From: Listeria valentina
GTDB taxonomy: Bacteria; Bacillota; Bacilli; Lactobacillales; Listeriaceae
Length of the DNA stretch: 50,582 bases
Direction of reading: 5' to 3'
NCBI RefSeq assembly: GCF_011800755.1
Contig: NZ_JAATJW010000013.1
Coordinates: forward strand, 1 to 50,582
A model generated the notes under the pieces. That model saw only the letters and a program-made list of their open reading frames with translations. It had not been told where the DNA came from and ran no database searches. Within the stretch, counting starts at the first letter, position 1. The number at the start of each line of letters is the position of its first letter. Below are positions 34,222-46,836 of the stretch, piece by piece. The translations under genes and the position numbers were made by a program.

Positions 34222-35652
34222 ATGAATAACTTTTTAATTGATTTTTTCATCAACAAAAGCAATCATCGAAAAGTTCGGTTACTAAAAGAACTATCCACCG
34301 AGCCTCAAGATATCGAAACTTTTGCTGACAAATTAGCTGTTTCAAAAGAAACCATCCGAAAAGATTTTTCTTATTTCGCTGACATACAGCCTGAAGCGAT
34401 CATGAAAACAACTAAATTAAACAAAGTTTTTTACGAGTGTGCTCCTCAACAAAAATATCAATTGCTACTCAAAATTATCCAAGAAGAACCTAGTTTTTTT
34501 ATTTTCAAACAGCTTTTCAACCACGACAAACTGGATGTATCTAAAATCTTGACGACTTTTTTCTTCTCTGAGTCCACGTATGCTAGATATTTGAAAGCTT
34601 TAAACCATTTACTCTGCAGCTATTCTGTTAAACTAAAAAACAATCCTCTTGTTCTTACAGGGAGCGAGTTAAATATCCGCAACTTTTATAATAAATTGTT
34701 GTATTTCAGTCGCGAATATCCTATTTTTGTGAATGATTTATTTTTTTACGACGACTTTGCCACTTCTTTAAAAGAGCAGTTTCCTTCTTATATTGCTTCC
34801 TACGATACTAATAAAATTCTATACCGCTTCAAAGTATCTGTTAAACGGCTTTCTCTCGGTCACACCATTCATCTCAGTGATAAACAAAGAGAAGGAATTG
34901 TGCGCTGTGAGGACTACGAACTATTCAAAAAACAAATTGCTCGATTGACTAAACAATATTTTCAGCTACATGACCTTTCGGAAGATGAATTCGTTTTTTT
35001 CACCGTTATGCTCAAAGAAGGACACGTTTACTGCAAGGATAATCTGCACTTTCAGCTCAAGCGACAAAAACATTATTTATTCAATAACACCCACAAAGCC
35101 CTTTGCCGCCAGTTTTTAAATATCCAAGATGAAACTCTGCTAGATGTTCTTAGCTGTTATTTAAATGATGTGTATATCTTAAATGATTTCGCCCAAACAG
35201 GGATCATTGATGATTTTCTCTCTTCGACCCAACCAATTTTTTATGAAGAAAAACTCTATAAAAGGTGTCTTGCCTTGACTCAAGTTTACACAGATTCTAC
35301 TCAAAAACGTCCTGTCATTGCCTATACGCTTTGTCAGATTATCATGGCAAACCAAATAGAACCGATTGAACCCATTACTATTTACCTTTTCTTAGACGAA
35401 GAGAAAAACAGAAACCTTTACATTGAAGCGATGCTAATCAATTTATTTTCCAGTAAAATCAATATCGTCAACCTTACAAAGTGTGATCCAACCTTTCAAT
35501 CAAAACTAACTGCCTTCCAATATTTAATTACCAATCATTATGCTTTTCAAGAAAATGCGCACACCTTTTATATTGGTACGCCGTGCGAAATTTCTGAAAT
35601 TGAATCTATCATTCACGGAATTCTCAAATCCTTTGTTCTCGTCTATGAATAG
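34222..35652 (+). CDS. Mga/AtxA-like transcriptional regulator
   Basis: A 476-residue cytoplasmic protein. Its first 65 residues form a DeoR/Mga-type helix-turn-helix, with LLKELSTEPQDIETFADKL followed by the recognition region VSKETIRKDFSYF. A second helical, HTH-like block (about 75-150) and a long helical region follow. The end resembles an EIIB-like part (ITIYLFLDEEKNRN, then VNLTKCDP with a Cys). This layout fits the Mga/AtxA/PRD-type regulators. No transporter or sugar genes are adjacent, so the target is unknown. Composition is more AT-rich than the neighbours, and terminators flank it on both sides, which suggests an inserted single-gene unit. Confidence 0.75.
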   Translation: MNNFLIDFFINKSNHRKVRLLKELSTEPQDIETFADKLAVSKETIRKDFSYFADIQPEAIMKTTKLNKVFYECAPQQKYQLLLKIIQEEPSFFIFKQLFNHDKLDVSKILTTFFFSESTYARYLKALNHLLCSYSVKLKNNPLVLTGSELNIRNFYNKLLYFSREYPIFVNDLFFYDDFATSLKEQFPSYIASYDTNKILYRFKVSVKRLSLGHTIHLSDKQREGIVRCEDYELFKKQIARLTKQYFQLHDLSEDEFVFFTVMLKEGHVYCKDNLHFQLKRQKHYLFNNTHKALCRQFLNIQDETLLDVLSCYLNDVYILNDFAQTGIIDDFLSSTQPIFYEEKLYKRCLALTQVYTDSTQKRPVIAYTLCQIIMANQIEPIEPITIYLFLDEEKNRNLYIEAMLINLFSSKINIVNLTKCDPTFQSKLTAFQYLITNHYAFQENAHTFYIGTPCEISEIESIIHGILKSFVLVYE

Positions 35653-35820
35653 CTAATTGATATTGTTTTTCATAAAAACACCAAAGTCCTTCTCACAAAA
35701 CATTAAATCTAGATTTTCTAGCCTTAAAAAACCATTATAATAGGATAGAATTCTCTGTATCACTCATATTTTTTGTATTAGACAGCGAAAAATAGCTTAA
35801 GTACGATTCAAGCTAAATTT
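35653..35820. other. Non-coding gap after the Mga-like gene
   Basis: AT-rich gap with no ORF of note. It leads into the shared convergent terminator. I see no RNA gene or promoter in it. Confidence 0.3.
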
Positions 35821-35890
35821 AAAAAAACAGAATGGATAGGAATGCCATTTTATAAGTGGATGGCATCCTTTCCTTTCTGTTCTTTTTTTA
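35821..35890. terminator. Convergent bidirectional terminator
   Basis: An outer stem AAACAGAA/TTCTGTT and an inner stem AGGAATGCCA/TGGCATCCT flank a loop, with A7 on the left and T7 on the right. It lies between the Mga-like gene (plus) and the flavoprotein (minus), so it can serve both. Confidence 0.85.
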
Positions 35891-37156
35891 TATATTAACT
35901 TGGTCCGCAAAAAATGCCGCATTCTCTCCAGCTGCGTGTCCTGTCACGAGCGCACAAGTAATATTATAGCCGCCTGTGTAGCCATTGATATCCAAAATTT
36001 CACCGCAAAAAAACAATCCAGGCATGAGTTTAGATTGCATTTCTCGAGGATCGATTTCTTTGATGGAGACACCACCGCCCGTTACAAAAGCTTTGTCAAA
36101 GCTTAACGTTCCATTTACTGTAAACAAGAAGTTTTTAAGTGACCAAACAAATTGGTCCAGTTTCTTCGGGCTGACTTGACGATATGAATCTTCAATGTCT
36201 AAATCTGCTTTTTCTAGCAAAAAGAGTAGTAATTTTTCTTGTGTAAGCGAGGCAAGTGCATTTTTCAAAGCTTTTTTAGGACTTGCTTCAAGCAAAGCAA
36301 AAACACGCTTTTTCAAGGCTTCAGGAGCCTCCTCTGGAAATAAATCAAGCTGCATCGTCACTTGGTCTTGCTTCTTTAATTCCTTCAAAACAAACATGCT
36401 ACACCTCAGTGCGGCAGGACCTGAAATCCCAAAATGTGTAAAGATCATATCCATTTGGTGGGTAACGGTCGGTTTTCCTTTGGAGTTAAGTACAGAAAGC
36501 GCTATATCGCGAAGTGAAATCCCTTGTAGTCGTTTTTCTCGAATAAAATTTTCATTCGAAGTGATCGGCACCTCAGTTGGATATAGTTCCGTGATGGTGT
36601 GCCCTGCTTCTTTTGCCCAGGCATAGCCATCTCCAGTAGAACCCGTGCGAGGAACTGACTTCCCGCCGACAGCCACAACGACACTTTTCGCCGCTATTTT
36701 TTGACCATCCAAAAGGACGACTCCAGCCGCTTGTCCGTTTTCATAACATACTTGTTTAACGGCTGTTTTCATATAGACTTTCACGCCCAATTTTTCCATC
36801 CGCTGAATCATTGCATCTGCAACGGAACGCGCACTATTTGACACGGGAAACATTCGGCCGTGATCTTCTTCCTTCACTTGAACCCCTAGTTTTTCAAAAA
36901 ATGTAATAATATCTTCGTTATCAAATTGGTGGAACGCACTGTATAAAAAGCGACCATTTCCAGGAATGTGCTGAATAATTTCATCCACAGGTTTGCGATT
37001 GGTTACATTACATCGCCCACCTCCAGATAAAATCAACTTTCTTCCTAATTTAGGTCCCTTTTCAATTAGCAAAACTTGTTTATCTTGCTCAGCCGCTGAA
37101 ATTGCTGCCATCAATCCTGATGGTCCGCCGCCAATCACAATTACATCAAAATCCAT
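35888..37156 (-). CDS. HI0933-family flavoprotein (YtfP-like)
   Basis: A 422-residue FAD-dependent oxidoreductase of the HI0933/BaiN family. It has the N-terminal [18 protein letters not shown] nucleotide-binding motif and the family hallmark [14 protein letters not shown]. It also has [19 protein letters not shown] and the C-terminal [17 protein letters not shown] block that closes the FAD site. The substrate is not established for most members. The start ATG 37156 follows AAGGAG. It is the last gene before a shared terminator and is separated from yugP by its own terminator. Confidence 0.9.
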   Translation of the reverse strand: MDFDVIVIGGGPSGLMAAISAAEQDKQVLLIEKGPKLGRKLILSGGGRCNVTNRKPVDEIIQHIPGNGRFLYSAFHQFDNEDIITFFEKLGVQVKEEDHGRMFPVSNSARSVADAMIQRMEKLGVKVYMKTAVKQVCYENGQAAGVVLLDGQKIAAKSVVVAVGGKSVPRTGSTGDGYAWAKEAGHTITELYPTEVPITSNENFIREKRLQGISLRDIALSVLNSKGKPTVTHQMDMIFTHFGISGPAALRCSMFVLKELKKQDQVTMQLDLFPEEAPEALKKRVFALLEASPKKALKNALASLTQEKLLLFLLEKADLDIEDSYRQVSPKKLDQFVWSLKNFLFTVNGTLSFDKAFVTGGGVSIKEIDPREMQSKLMPGLFFCGEILDINGYTGGYNITCALVTGHAAGENAAFFADQVNI

Positions 37157-37185
37157 TTCATTTCTCCTTTTTTAAAAAATCACGA

Positions 37186-37214
37186 AAAAACCTGAGAAAA
37201 GTCTCAGGTTTTAA
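37186..37214 (-). terminator. Terminator of the yugP-like gene
   Basis: AAAACCTGAGA and TCTCAGGTTTTTTC pair perfectly across a short loop on the minus strand. The stem begins directly at the stop codon of the metallopeptidase gene. Confidence 0.92.
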
Positions 37215-37898
37215 CTAGTTTCGGTTCATATTCGTAAAGATCAGCAACAAACGTAAAAGTTCAAGCACAGCAACAGCCATTGCAGCCACATAAGTCATGG
37301 CAGCAGCGCTAAGTACTTTTCTTGCTTGTGGCACTTCTTGTTGTATTAAAAATCCACCGTCTTCAAGTTGAACAAGCGCCCGTTTACTTGCATCGAATTC
37401 TACAGGGAGCGTTACGAGTTGGAATAGCACGCCCACTGCCATTAACACAATTCCCACGAGCATTAAGCTTGGCATCGTTGCAATCATCCCGATGATTAAA
37501 AACACCCACGAAATGTTGGAACTGAATGAAGTAATCGGCACAAGCGCTGAACGAAAACGCATAAAGGCATAATCTTCTTTATCTTGAATCGCATGTCCCA
37601 CTTCATGCGCCGCTACAGCCGCTGCAGCGATTGATGCTTCATGATAGTTAGATTCCGACAAGAAAACAGCTTTTTTTCTAGGATCATAGTGATCACTTAA
37701 GACTCCGCTTGTCGCTTGAACAGGAACATTCGATAAACCATTTCGGTCAAGAATCATTCGTGCAACTTCCGCACCTGTTAGTCCACTTCTGACACCAACC
37801 TTGGAGTACTGCGAATAAGTCGTCTTAACGCGAAACTGTGCCCAAAGTGGAATCGCGGCTACAATAATAAAGTATAAAATATACGTACCAAAGGACAT
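37215..37898 (-). CDS. Neutral zinc metallopeptidase, YugP type
   Basis: A 227-residue membrane protein of the YugP (DUF/peptidase) family. It has an N-terminal membrane helix, and the zinc motif HEVGHAI lies near residue 92 in AAAVAAHEVGHAIQDKEDY. Two to three hydrophobic segments follow (about 115-165 and 195-225). The amino-terminal SGLTGAEVARMIL pattern is typical. Substrate unknown. Membrane protein turnover is a guess. It is a single-gene unit with a near-consensus promoter and its own terminator. The ribosome site is GAGGAGG. Confidence 0.88.
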   Translation of the reverse strand: MSFGTYILYFIIVAAIPLWAQFRVKTTYSQYSKVGVRSGLTGAEVARMILDRNGLSNVPVQATSGVLSDHYDPRKKAVFLSESNYHEASIAAAAVAAHEVGHAIQDKEDYAFMRFRSALVPITSFSSNISWVFLIIGMIATMPSLMLVGIVLMAVGVLFQLVTLPVEFDASKRALVQLEDGGFLIQQEVPQARKVLSAAAMTYVAAMAVAVLELLRLLLIFTNMNRN

Positions 37899-37945
37899 TT
37901 CTTAACTTCCTCCTCAAATCGTTTTCCTAATAATGATTAGTTTTA

Positions 37946-37974
37946 ATTATAAAGGAACTCCTAAAAAGTCTCAA
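37946..37974 (-). promoter_or_regulatory. Promoter of the yugP-like gene
   Basis: TTGAGA (37969-37974) and TATAAT (37946-37951) on the minus strand, spaced by 17 bases. This is a near-consensus sigma-A promoter. The spacer contains the small palindrome AGGAGTTCCT. Confidence 0.85.
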
Positions 37975-38028
37975 TGGGAAAAGCTTAAAATGAGAAAAAT
38001 CTTATTTTCTACTCAAAAAACGAACGAA

Positions 38029-38613
38029 TTAATAAAGCTCTAGCTTAAATCGGTCTTTCCGAATAGATTTCCGATAAACTAGCCACAAAACAAGCACCGA
38101 AAGCCAAAAAGTCGCGTATCCAATATAAGGTAAATAACGCTCTAGTCCCATATAAATCGGCATTTGCCCAAATAAGTAATCAATCACATCATTATGTAAA
38201 ACCCAAACCGCTGCAATCATAAAATGGCTTATCCGAAAGCGATAAAAAGGCGCATAAAGAATCCCTTCTAAAGCCATGAATCCGTGACTAAGAAGTAACA
38301 TCACGCTTGTAAGTAAAATCATTTTTTGATCAATCATTAAAAAAATGTTCATCCCAACTGCCCAGATTCCATATTTCACAAGACAAACAAAGGCTAGCGC
38401 TTCCATAAGTGGCCAGTGCTTTTTCCCCAAAAAAGCAATCAAAACAAACGTAAAAAACAAAATAGCCGTCGGACTATCTGGTACAAAAAGCCAAAACCGA
38501 GCTTTCGTCAACTGTAACTGTGGCAAGTACCAAATATAGCCGTAAACCGCCCCTAGCAGATTTACTACCATAAGCAATCGTAAAAAAGAACGATTGGCAA
38601 GTAATTGATACAC
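38029..38613 (-). CDS. DUF1405 membrane protein (YpjA-like)
   Basis: About 194 residues with six or so hydrophobic segments covering nearly the whole length. Features such as WYLPQLQLTKARFWLFVPDSP and GLERYLPYIGYATFWLS match the DUF1405 family (YpjA in B. subtilis). No function is known to me. I use the GTG at 38611-38613, preceded by GGGGGGAAG. The upstream ATG (38634) lies in a hairpin and has no ribosome site. It sits downstream of ypiB and probably shares its transcript. Confidence 0.82.
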   Translation of the reverse strand: MYQLLANRSFLRLLMVVNLLGAVYGYIWYLPQLQLTKARFWLFVPDSPTAILFFTFVLIAFLGKKHWPLMEALAFVCLVKYGIWAVGMNIFLMIDQKMILLTSVMLLLSHGFMALEGILYAPFYRFRISHFMIAAVWVLHNDVIDYLFGQMPIYMGLERYLPYIGYATFWLSVLVLWLVYRKSIRKDRFKLELY

Positions 38614-38638
38614 AAGCTTCCCCCCAAAAAACATTTTT

Positions 38639-38669
38639 TAAGCTGGAAGCAAGGTCTGCGTCCAGCTTA
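38639..38669. repeat. Hairpin between ypiB and ypjA-like gene
   Basis: TAAGCTGGA (38639-38647) and TCCAGCTTA (38661-38669) form a nine-base perfect stem with a 13-base loop. On the minus strand it is followed by AAAAAATGTTTTTT, not by a direct T-run. It may therefore attenuate rather than end transcription into the ypjA-like gene. Confidence 0.6.
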
Positions 38670-38679
38670 AAGTAAATGA

Positions 38680-40496
<1,817 letters not shown>

Positions 40497-40530
40497 AATG
40501 ACACCCCTCACTCACCACATAATAACCCAC

Positions 40531-40558
40531 ATTATAACAAAAGGAATAGGAGTTTCAA
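40531..40558 (-). promoter_or_regulatory. Promoter of ypiA-ypiB
   Basis: TTGAAA (40553-40558) and TATAAT (40531-40536) on the minus strand with a 16-base spacer. It lies just after the aroA stop. No terminator is visible between aroA and this promoter, so readthrough from the aro operon is possible. Confidence 0.75.
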
Positions 40559-40577
40559 AGTAATTGAGCTTAGAGCA

Positions 40578-41864
<1,287 letters not shown>

Positions 41865-42968
41865 TTATTCTTCGTAATAACATAAAAAGTCACTTTGTTC
41901 TTCAATACAGGCTTTTGCACGGCTCCTGTCTTCTTCCGTTTGAAATGTAATTTGCAAAATCCCAAAAATATCTTCACGTGTTTCAAGAATCTTTAAATTG
42001 GTCAAGCTAATTTCCCACTTGGCTAAATAACCAGTTACTTCTGAAATAATCCCAGGATAATCTGGCACGTCCACGAATAAATCATAAAACGCAGGAATTG
42101 CTCCTTTATGAACAGGAAGCGTATCACGGAACTCCTTCGCTTCATCAAAAAATTGGTAAATTGCTTGGTTTTCCCCCGCTTCAAGCATTTGAAGCGCTTC
42201 TTCCATCGCTAATTTCCAACTTTCCAGCTGTTCAATCAAAATCCCTTGGTTACTTAACGAAATGTCCGTCCACATCCGTGGATCCGATGAAGCAATTCGC
42301 GTAATGTCTCGAAAGCCACCTGCCGCAAGCTGAAACGCATGAGGATGGAGACGCGTAAAGCCTTCCGTTTGCCGAACAAGCGCAGCGGCAATAATATGTG
42401 GCAAGTGACTGAGCATACCCGTAATTTCATCATGCTCAACCGGCGAAAGACTCAAAAATTTCGCATTTGTTCCAGAAAGCCACTCTTTTAACTCCGAAAC
42501 CCGTCGCTCATCTTCTCCTTCAAAAGGAGTAAGCAAGTAATAAGCATTTTCAAATAGTAAGCGTTTGGCCGCAGTGACACCACTTTTATGTGACCCTGCC
42601 ATCGGGTGACCGCCAATAAACGTAATGCCGCGTTCCGCAAGATCTTCTGCACAAGCCATAATTCCCGCTTTGGTGCTTCCCGTATCCGTCACAATCAGCG
42701 ACTCTTTCAATCTTAGCTTCGGTAAATGACGTAAAAGTGCTTCCGTTTCCTTAACCGGGCAACAAAAAATGAGTAAATCCGCACGCGGAGCATCAATCAA
42801 AAGACTCTCGCCGATTTCATCAATAATCCCCAGTTCAAGCCCCGTTTCAAGCGTCCTCATGGATACATCAAGCCCAATAATATGCGCATCTGGATGCCTT
42901 TCTCGGATCGCAAGCGCTATCGACCCACCAATTAGTCCAAGCCCAACGATCACTACATTTCCTTTCAA
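41865..42968 (-). CDS. tyrA: Prephenate dehydrogenase with ACT domain
   Basis: Converts prephenate to 4-hydroxyphenylpyruvate for tyrosine. The 367 residues have the Rossmann motif VIVGLGLIGGSIALAI, the TDTGSTKAGIM segment, and GGHPMAGSHKSGV with the catalytic His. A C-terminal ACT domain (about 295-367, VDVPDYPGIISEVTGYLAKW) should give tyrosine feedback control. The start is TTG at 42966-42968, with AAGGAGG seven bases upstream. There is no usable ATG nearby. It lies 13 bases after hisC. Confidence 0.94.
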   Translation of the reverse strand: MKGNVVIVGLGLIGGSIALAIRERHPDAHIIGLDVSMRTLETGLELGIIDEIGESLLIDAPRADLLIFCCPVKETEALLRHLPKLRLKESLIVTDTGSTKAGIMACAEDLAERGITFIGGHPMAGSHKSGVTAAKRLLFENAYYLLTPFEGEDERRVSELKEWLSGTNAKFLSLSPVEHDEITGMLSHLPHIIAAALVRQTEGFTRLHPHAFQLAAGGFRDITRIASSDPRMWTDISLSNQGILIEQLESWKLAMEEALQMLEAGENQAIYQFFDEAKEFRDTLPVHKGAIPAFYDLFVDVPDYPGIISEVTGYLAKWEISLTNLKILETREDIFGILQITFQTEEDRSRAKACIEEQSDFLCYYEE

Positions 42969-42980
42969 AAAAACGCCTCC

Positions 42981-44072
42981 TTAGCGTAAAAATGCCGTGA
43001 GCAAACGAATCACTTCAGCATTGTCTTTCGCACGCCCAATCGTAATTCGCACCGCGTTTGGAAACCCGAGCGTCTCTCCAGAACGCGTAATATAGCCCAT
43101 TTCTTCTAAATAGCGAAACACACTTTGCCCCGAGCACTGAAACTCAAGCAAAACAAAATTCCCGCAAGAAGGATAAAGTTTTACTTCATGATGTTGTTCA
43201 GCAAACGCCTCATATTGAGCAATACCCAACTTGTTTTCCTTGCGGCACTTGGCGATAAAATCTTGATCCGAAAGAGCTTCAATCGCAAGCGCTTGACCAA
43301 TCGTTGTTGTATTAAAAGGTGAACGAATCACATTGAGTTTACTAATAATAGCCGGACTTGCCATCCCATAGCCCACTCGCGCACTAGCAAGCCCATAAAT
43401 CTTACTAAACGTTCTTGTAATCACTAAATTCGGATAAGTGCGAATCCAGTGCTCATGCGCACGCGGAACAGGTTCCACATATTCGATATAAGCCTCATCC
43501 AAAACGATAAGCGTTTCCTTTGGAACTCGCTTCAAAAATGCCTCAATCGCATCCAAATCTAAAAAATTCCCAGTTGGGTTATTCGGATTACAAATCCAAA
43601 CCACCGCAGTATTTTCATCAACCTGCGTAAACATTGTTTCAAGATCATGGGCACCATCTTCAAGTAGTGGTACCTCGCGCAGCTCGGCCCCACAAATCTT
43701 CGCATGATGAGCATATTGAACAAACGTTGGCGTCGCCATCACCGTATTGACATCGGGACGAAGAAGCGCTCGCGCCAAAAGGCCAATCAGTTCATCCACA
43801 CCAGCCGTGAAAATCAGTTCGCTTTCCTCTAGCTGATAAAACGAAGCAACCGCCTGGCGTAGCGCCGCCGCATGCCCATCCGGATAAAGCTCCGTAAAAG
43901 ATTCATAGCTAAGCCCCCGCAAATATTCGCGAACCGCCTCAGAAGTTCCAAAAGGATTTTCATTCGAAGACAACTTCACGATTCGTTCAAGGCCGAGTTC
44001 CGCTTTCACTTGTTCCTCACGCTTCCCGGGCTTATAAGACCCAAGCCCAGCGAGTGTTTCATTCCATTTCAT
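42981..44072 (-). CDS. hisC: Histidinol-phosphate / aromatic aminotransferase
   Basis: Class I/II PLP transaminase of 363 residues. It shows [12 protein letters not shown] at the N-terminus, the substrate loop [21 protein letters not shown], and the PLP Lys in [18 protein letters not shown] (about residue 220). In Bacillus the same enzyme serves both histidine and tyrosine/phenylalanine synthesis. Its place between aroH and tyrA supports the aromatic role here. No his genes are in the window. ATG 44070-44072 overlaps the aroH stop (TGATG). Confidence 0.92.
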   Translation of the reverse strand: MKWNETLAGLGSYKPGKREEQVKAELGLERIVKLSSNENPFGTSEAVREYLRGLSYESFTELYPDGHAAALRQAVASFYQLEESELIFTAGVDELIGLLARALLRPDVNTVMATPTFVQYAHHAKICGAELREVPLLEDGAHDLETMFTQVDENTAVVWICNPNNPTGNFLDLDAIEAFLKRVPKETLIVLDEAYIEYVEPVPRAHEHWIRTYPNLVITRTFSKIYGLASARVGYGMASPAIISKLNVIRSPFNTTTIGQALAIEALSDQDFIAKCRKENKLGIAQYEAFAEQHHEVKLYPSCGNFVLLEFQCSGQSVFRYLEEMGYITRSGETLGFPNAVRITIGRAKDNAEVIRLLTAFLR

Positions 44073-44452
44073 CAAGCCTCATCTCGCTTTCTTGCAAGAT
44101 CCGGTCTAAGCTTCGCCGCATCGTTCAAATAAACATGTTTCACATCTGCAAGCTGCCGGTCGATCTCTACATGTACCATCAGCCGAATGCACTTCCGCGG
44201 TGCACCTGGCACGTCCGTTTCAACCATCCCCATCACAGGAAGTGATTCAAAGCCCTCGCATTCTCGAATCGCCCGAGCCGGAAAAGCCGCATTCAGATCA
44301 GACGTTGCCGTAATAATCACAGATACCAGTTGTTCCGGGTTAGTTAGCTCATTTTCTTGCAAAATTTGTCGAAATAATTCATCCGTAGCCGAATAAATTT
44401 CATCCGCTCGGTTTTCTTTTACCGTCGTAGCTCCACGAATCGCTCGCATCAT
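44072..44452 (-). CDS. aroH: Chorismate mutase, AroH class
   Basis: Converts chorismate to prephenate, the entry to phenylalanine and tyrosine. The 126 residues match the trimeric B. subtilis AroH type: [17 protein letters not shown] at the N-terminus (Arg 7 equivalent), [17 protein letters not shown] (with the Arg and Glu that grip the substrate), [24 protein letters not shown], and [13 protein letters not shown] at the end. Start ATG 44452 overlaps the aroB stop. A second ATG follows at once. Translation is coupled on both sides. Confidence 0.96.
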   Translation of the reverse strand: MMRAIRGATTVKENRADEIYSATDELFRQILQENELTNPEQLVSVIITATSDLNAAFPARAIRECEGFESLPVMGMVETDVPGAPRKCIRLMVHVEIDRQLADVKHVYLNDAAKLRPDLARKRDEA

Positions 44453-45540
44453 GCGTCTCCTCCTTCTTTAAACTGCGTAAATGTTTCTTCAAGCGCATCT
44501 CGGCTGATCGTTTGTAAAGTAAGACTTCCCACTTCACGCAAGAGTACAAACGTGATCTCCCCAAAAGTGGTTTTCTTGTCGTGCAACATATTTTCATAAA
44601 CCGCCTCAAAAGGCACATCTTGAGGAAGTTTTATCTCATAACCAAGCGAGACAAGCCAATCTTCAAATGGCGCCATTTCAAAATCAAGCCCCGTAAGTTT
44701 TTTACTCAAGCGTAGCGCGTAAAGCATGCCATAAATAATCGCTTCACCGTGCAAAAAGCGTTCAAAACCGCCGAAAGCTTCAAGCGCATGACCAAACGTA
44801 TGACCAAAATTAAGAAACGCCCGAACCCCTTGCTCCGTCTCATCCTGCTTCACAATCTCTGCCTTAACAGCAATTCCTTTTTCAAGAAACAAAGGCAAAG
44901 ACTTACCGTATAAATCCGCTTCCGATACAAAGTCTCCCTCAAGCGATTTTAAAAAGCTTGGGTCACTGATAAGCGCGTGCTTAATGAGCTCAGCAAAGCC
45001 CGAACGCATCTCCCGAGCCGGAAGCGTCGCAAGCAAACTCGTATCATAAACCACCGCTTCAGGCTGATAAAAATTCCCAACCAGATTCTTTCCGAGCGGG
45101 TGATTGATCGCGACCTTGCCACCAACCGCACTATCATGCGCTAGCACCGTCGTTGGAAATTGATAAAAAGGAATACCACGCATATAAGTCGCCGCGATCA
45201 TCCCACCAAGGTCGCCGATCACGCCGCCACCAAAAGCAAGCAAAGCAGATTTACGATCAAGTCCCGCTTCAATGGCCTTCGTGATGCCTGCTTCATAAAC
45301 CGAAAACGTCTTAGCCGCTTCCCCATTTGGCGTTACAAACCAAGAAACATTTTGAAATTTGCTCAAAAACTGCTCCATTTTTTCCCGGTGCAGACTAAAA
45401 ACATGTTGATCCGTCACAACTAAAAGCTTCGAATAGCGCTTCAGTTCCCCCGCAAAAGAGTCTTTAAGCGATTCGAAAAGCGCCTCGCCAATGTAAACTG
45501 GATATGTTTGACTAGCCGTTTCAATTTTGATTTCGCGCAT
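44449..45540 (-). CDS. aroB: 3-dehydroquinate synthase
   Basis: Second step of the shikimate pathway, NAD- and zinc-dependent cyclisation of DAHP. The 363 residues contain AFGGGVIGDLGGMIAATYMRG (NAD site), PTTVLAHDSAVGGKVAINH, the GFAELIKHALI segment with the zinc Glu, and FLNFGHTFGHALEA with the two zinc His. All are normal. It starts two bases after the aroC stop with AAGGAG and its stop overlaps aroH, inside the aro operon. Confidence 0.96.
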   Translation of the reverse strand: MREIKIETASQTYPVYIGEALFESLKDSFAGELKRYSKLLVVTDQHVFSLHREKMEQFLSKFQNVSWFVTPNGEAAKTFSVYEAGITKAIEAGLDRKSALLAFGGGVIGDLGGMIAATYMRGIPFYQFPTTVLAHDSAVGGKVAINHPLGKNLVGNFYQPEAVVYDTSLLATLPAREMRSGFAELIKHALISDPSFLKSLEGDFVSEADLYGKSLPLFLEKGIAVKAEIVKQDETEQGVRAFLNFGHTFGHALEAFGGFERFLHGEAIIYGMLYALRLSKKLTGLDFEMAPFEDWLVSLGYEIKLPQDVPFEAVYENMLHDKKTTFGEITFVLLREVGSLTLQTISRDALEETFTQFKEGGDA

Positions 45541-45542
45541 GC

Positions 45543-46709
45543 TTAAAACTCCTTCATTCGTTTCCGGTCCGCTTCCACCTGCTCTTTTAAAACATCCAAC
45601 CGGTCACTTTGGTATTTGTCAAGAATCGCTGTTGCGACTTCCCATGCAACCACGTTTTCCGCTACAACGCTTGCCGCAGGAACCGCTGAACTATCTGATC
45701 GCTCCACACTCGCCGTGAAAACTTCCTTCGAATCAATATCGACACTTTGAAGTGGCTTATAAAGCGTCGGAATTGGCTTCATCACCCCACGAACCACAAT
45801 CGGCATCCCATTTGTCATACCGCCTTCAAAACCGCCCAAATGATTGGTCCGTCTCGTATACCCGTCTTCTTCCGAATACAAAATTTCATCCATTACTTCG
45901 CTACCGTATTTCCGTGCAGCCTCAAAACCGGCGCCAAACTCAGCGCCTTTAAACGCATTAATGCTCACGATCGCTCGCGCAATTTTAGCATCCAATTTTT
46001 TATCCCATTGCACGTAACTTCCAAGCCCAGCTGGCACACCGCCAACCACGACTTCAACCACGCCACCAATCGTATCGCCTTTTTTCTTCGTATCATCAAT
46101 TTTATCCATCATCGCTTGTTCCTGATTCGCATCAAGCGAGCGTACAGGTGATTCATTCGCAATCTGCTCAATTTCCTGAACCGTGAAGTCCCGGTCAATT
46201 TGTGCGCGCACACCGCCAATTTCTAGCACATGCCCAGCGACTTCGATTCCAAGTTCCGCGAGCAGTTTTTTGGCGACTGCTCCAGCCGCCACTCGGACCG
46301 TCGTTTCCCTTGCGCTCGAACGCTCTAACACATTACGCAAATCACGATGCCCATATTTCATCCCACCAACTAAGTCAGCATGTCCCGGTCTCGGTCTTGA
46401 AACACGTCTTGACGCTTCGTTTTTTTCAGGGACTGGTTCTGCACTCATCACCGTTTCCCAGTGTTTAAAATCTTTATTTTCGACAAAAAGAGCAAGCGGC
46501 GATCCCAGTGTTTTTCCGTGTCTCACACCCGCCGTTAACTCTGCTTGATCCTTTTCAATTTTCATTCTTGCGCCGCGACCATATCCGCCTTGGCGACGTT
46601 TCAATTCCACATTAATATCACTTGCAAGAAGCGGCATTCCCGCTGGTAAGCCTTCAATAATTAATGACAATCCTGGTCCATGTGATTCCCCAGCCGTTAA
46701 ATATCTCAT
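45543..46709 (-). CDS. aroC: Chorismate synthase
   Basis: Final step of the common aromatic pathway, FMN-dependent. The 388 residues include the start block [66 protein letters not shown] and the C-terminal [18 protein letters not shown]. Listeria and Bacillus annotation often names it aroF. The start is ATG at 46707-46709. The region before has two overlapping AGGAG sites. It heads the six-gene aro operon from the promoter at 46761-46789. Chorismate also feeds menaquinone and folate. Confidence 0.96.
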   Translation of the reverse strand: MRYLTAGESHGPGLSLIIEGLPAGMPLLASDINVELKRRQGGYGRGARMKIEKDQAELTAGVRHGKTLGSPLALFVENKDFKHWETVMSAEPVPEKNEASRRVSRPRPGHADLVGGMKYGHRDLRNVLERSSARETTVRVAAGAVAKKLLAELGIEVAGHVLEIGGVRAQIDRDFTVQEIEQIANESPVRSLDANQEQAMMDKIDDTKKKGDTIGGVVEVVVGGVPAGLGSYVQWDKKLDAKIARAIVSINAFKGAEFGAGFEAARKYGSEVMDEILYSEEDGYTRRTNHLGGFEGGMTNGMPIVVRGVMKPIPTLYKPLQSVDIDSKEVFTASVERSDSSAVPAASVVAENVVAWEVATAILDKYQSDRLDVLKEQVEADRKRMKEF

Positions 46710-46760
46710 TCTCCTTCGACTCCTTTTCTCCATTTTAGCGCTTTAAAGTATATGTGTATA

Positions 46761-46789
46761 ATCTTATCATAAGCCCCATCTCGAGACAA
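46761..46789 (-). promoter_or_regulatory. Promoter of the aro operon
   Basis: TTGTCT (46784-46789) and TAAGAT (46761-46766) on the minus strand, spaced by 17 bases, with TG in the extended -10 position (TTATGATAAGAT). It lies between the ndk terminator and aroC. Confidence 0.75.
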
Positions 46790-46802
46790 CCATTGTGATA
46801 TA

Positions 46803-46836
46803 AAAAAACTGTCTTCTACGACAGAAGACAGTTTAA
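46803..46836 (-). terminator. Terminator of the hepS-menG-hepT-ndk run
   Basis: AAACTGTCTTCT and AGAAGACAGTTT pair across a short loop with a run of seven T residues on the minus strand. The stem overlaps the ndk stop codon. It separates ndk from the aro promoter. Confidence 0.93.

Noticed and set aside
45747-46548. Long plus-strand frames opposite aroC
   Set aside because: They overlap an intact conserved gene in antisense and show His/Arg/Ser-rich shadow composition. No start signal is present.
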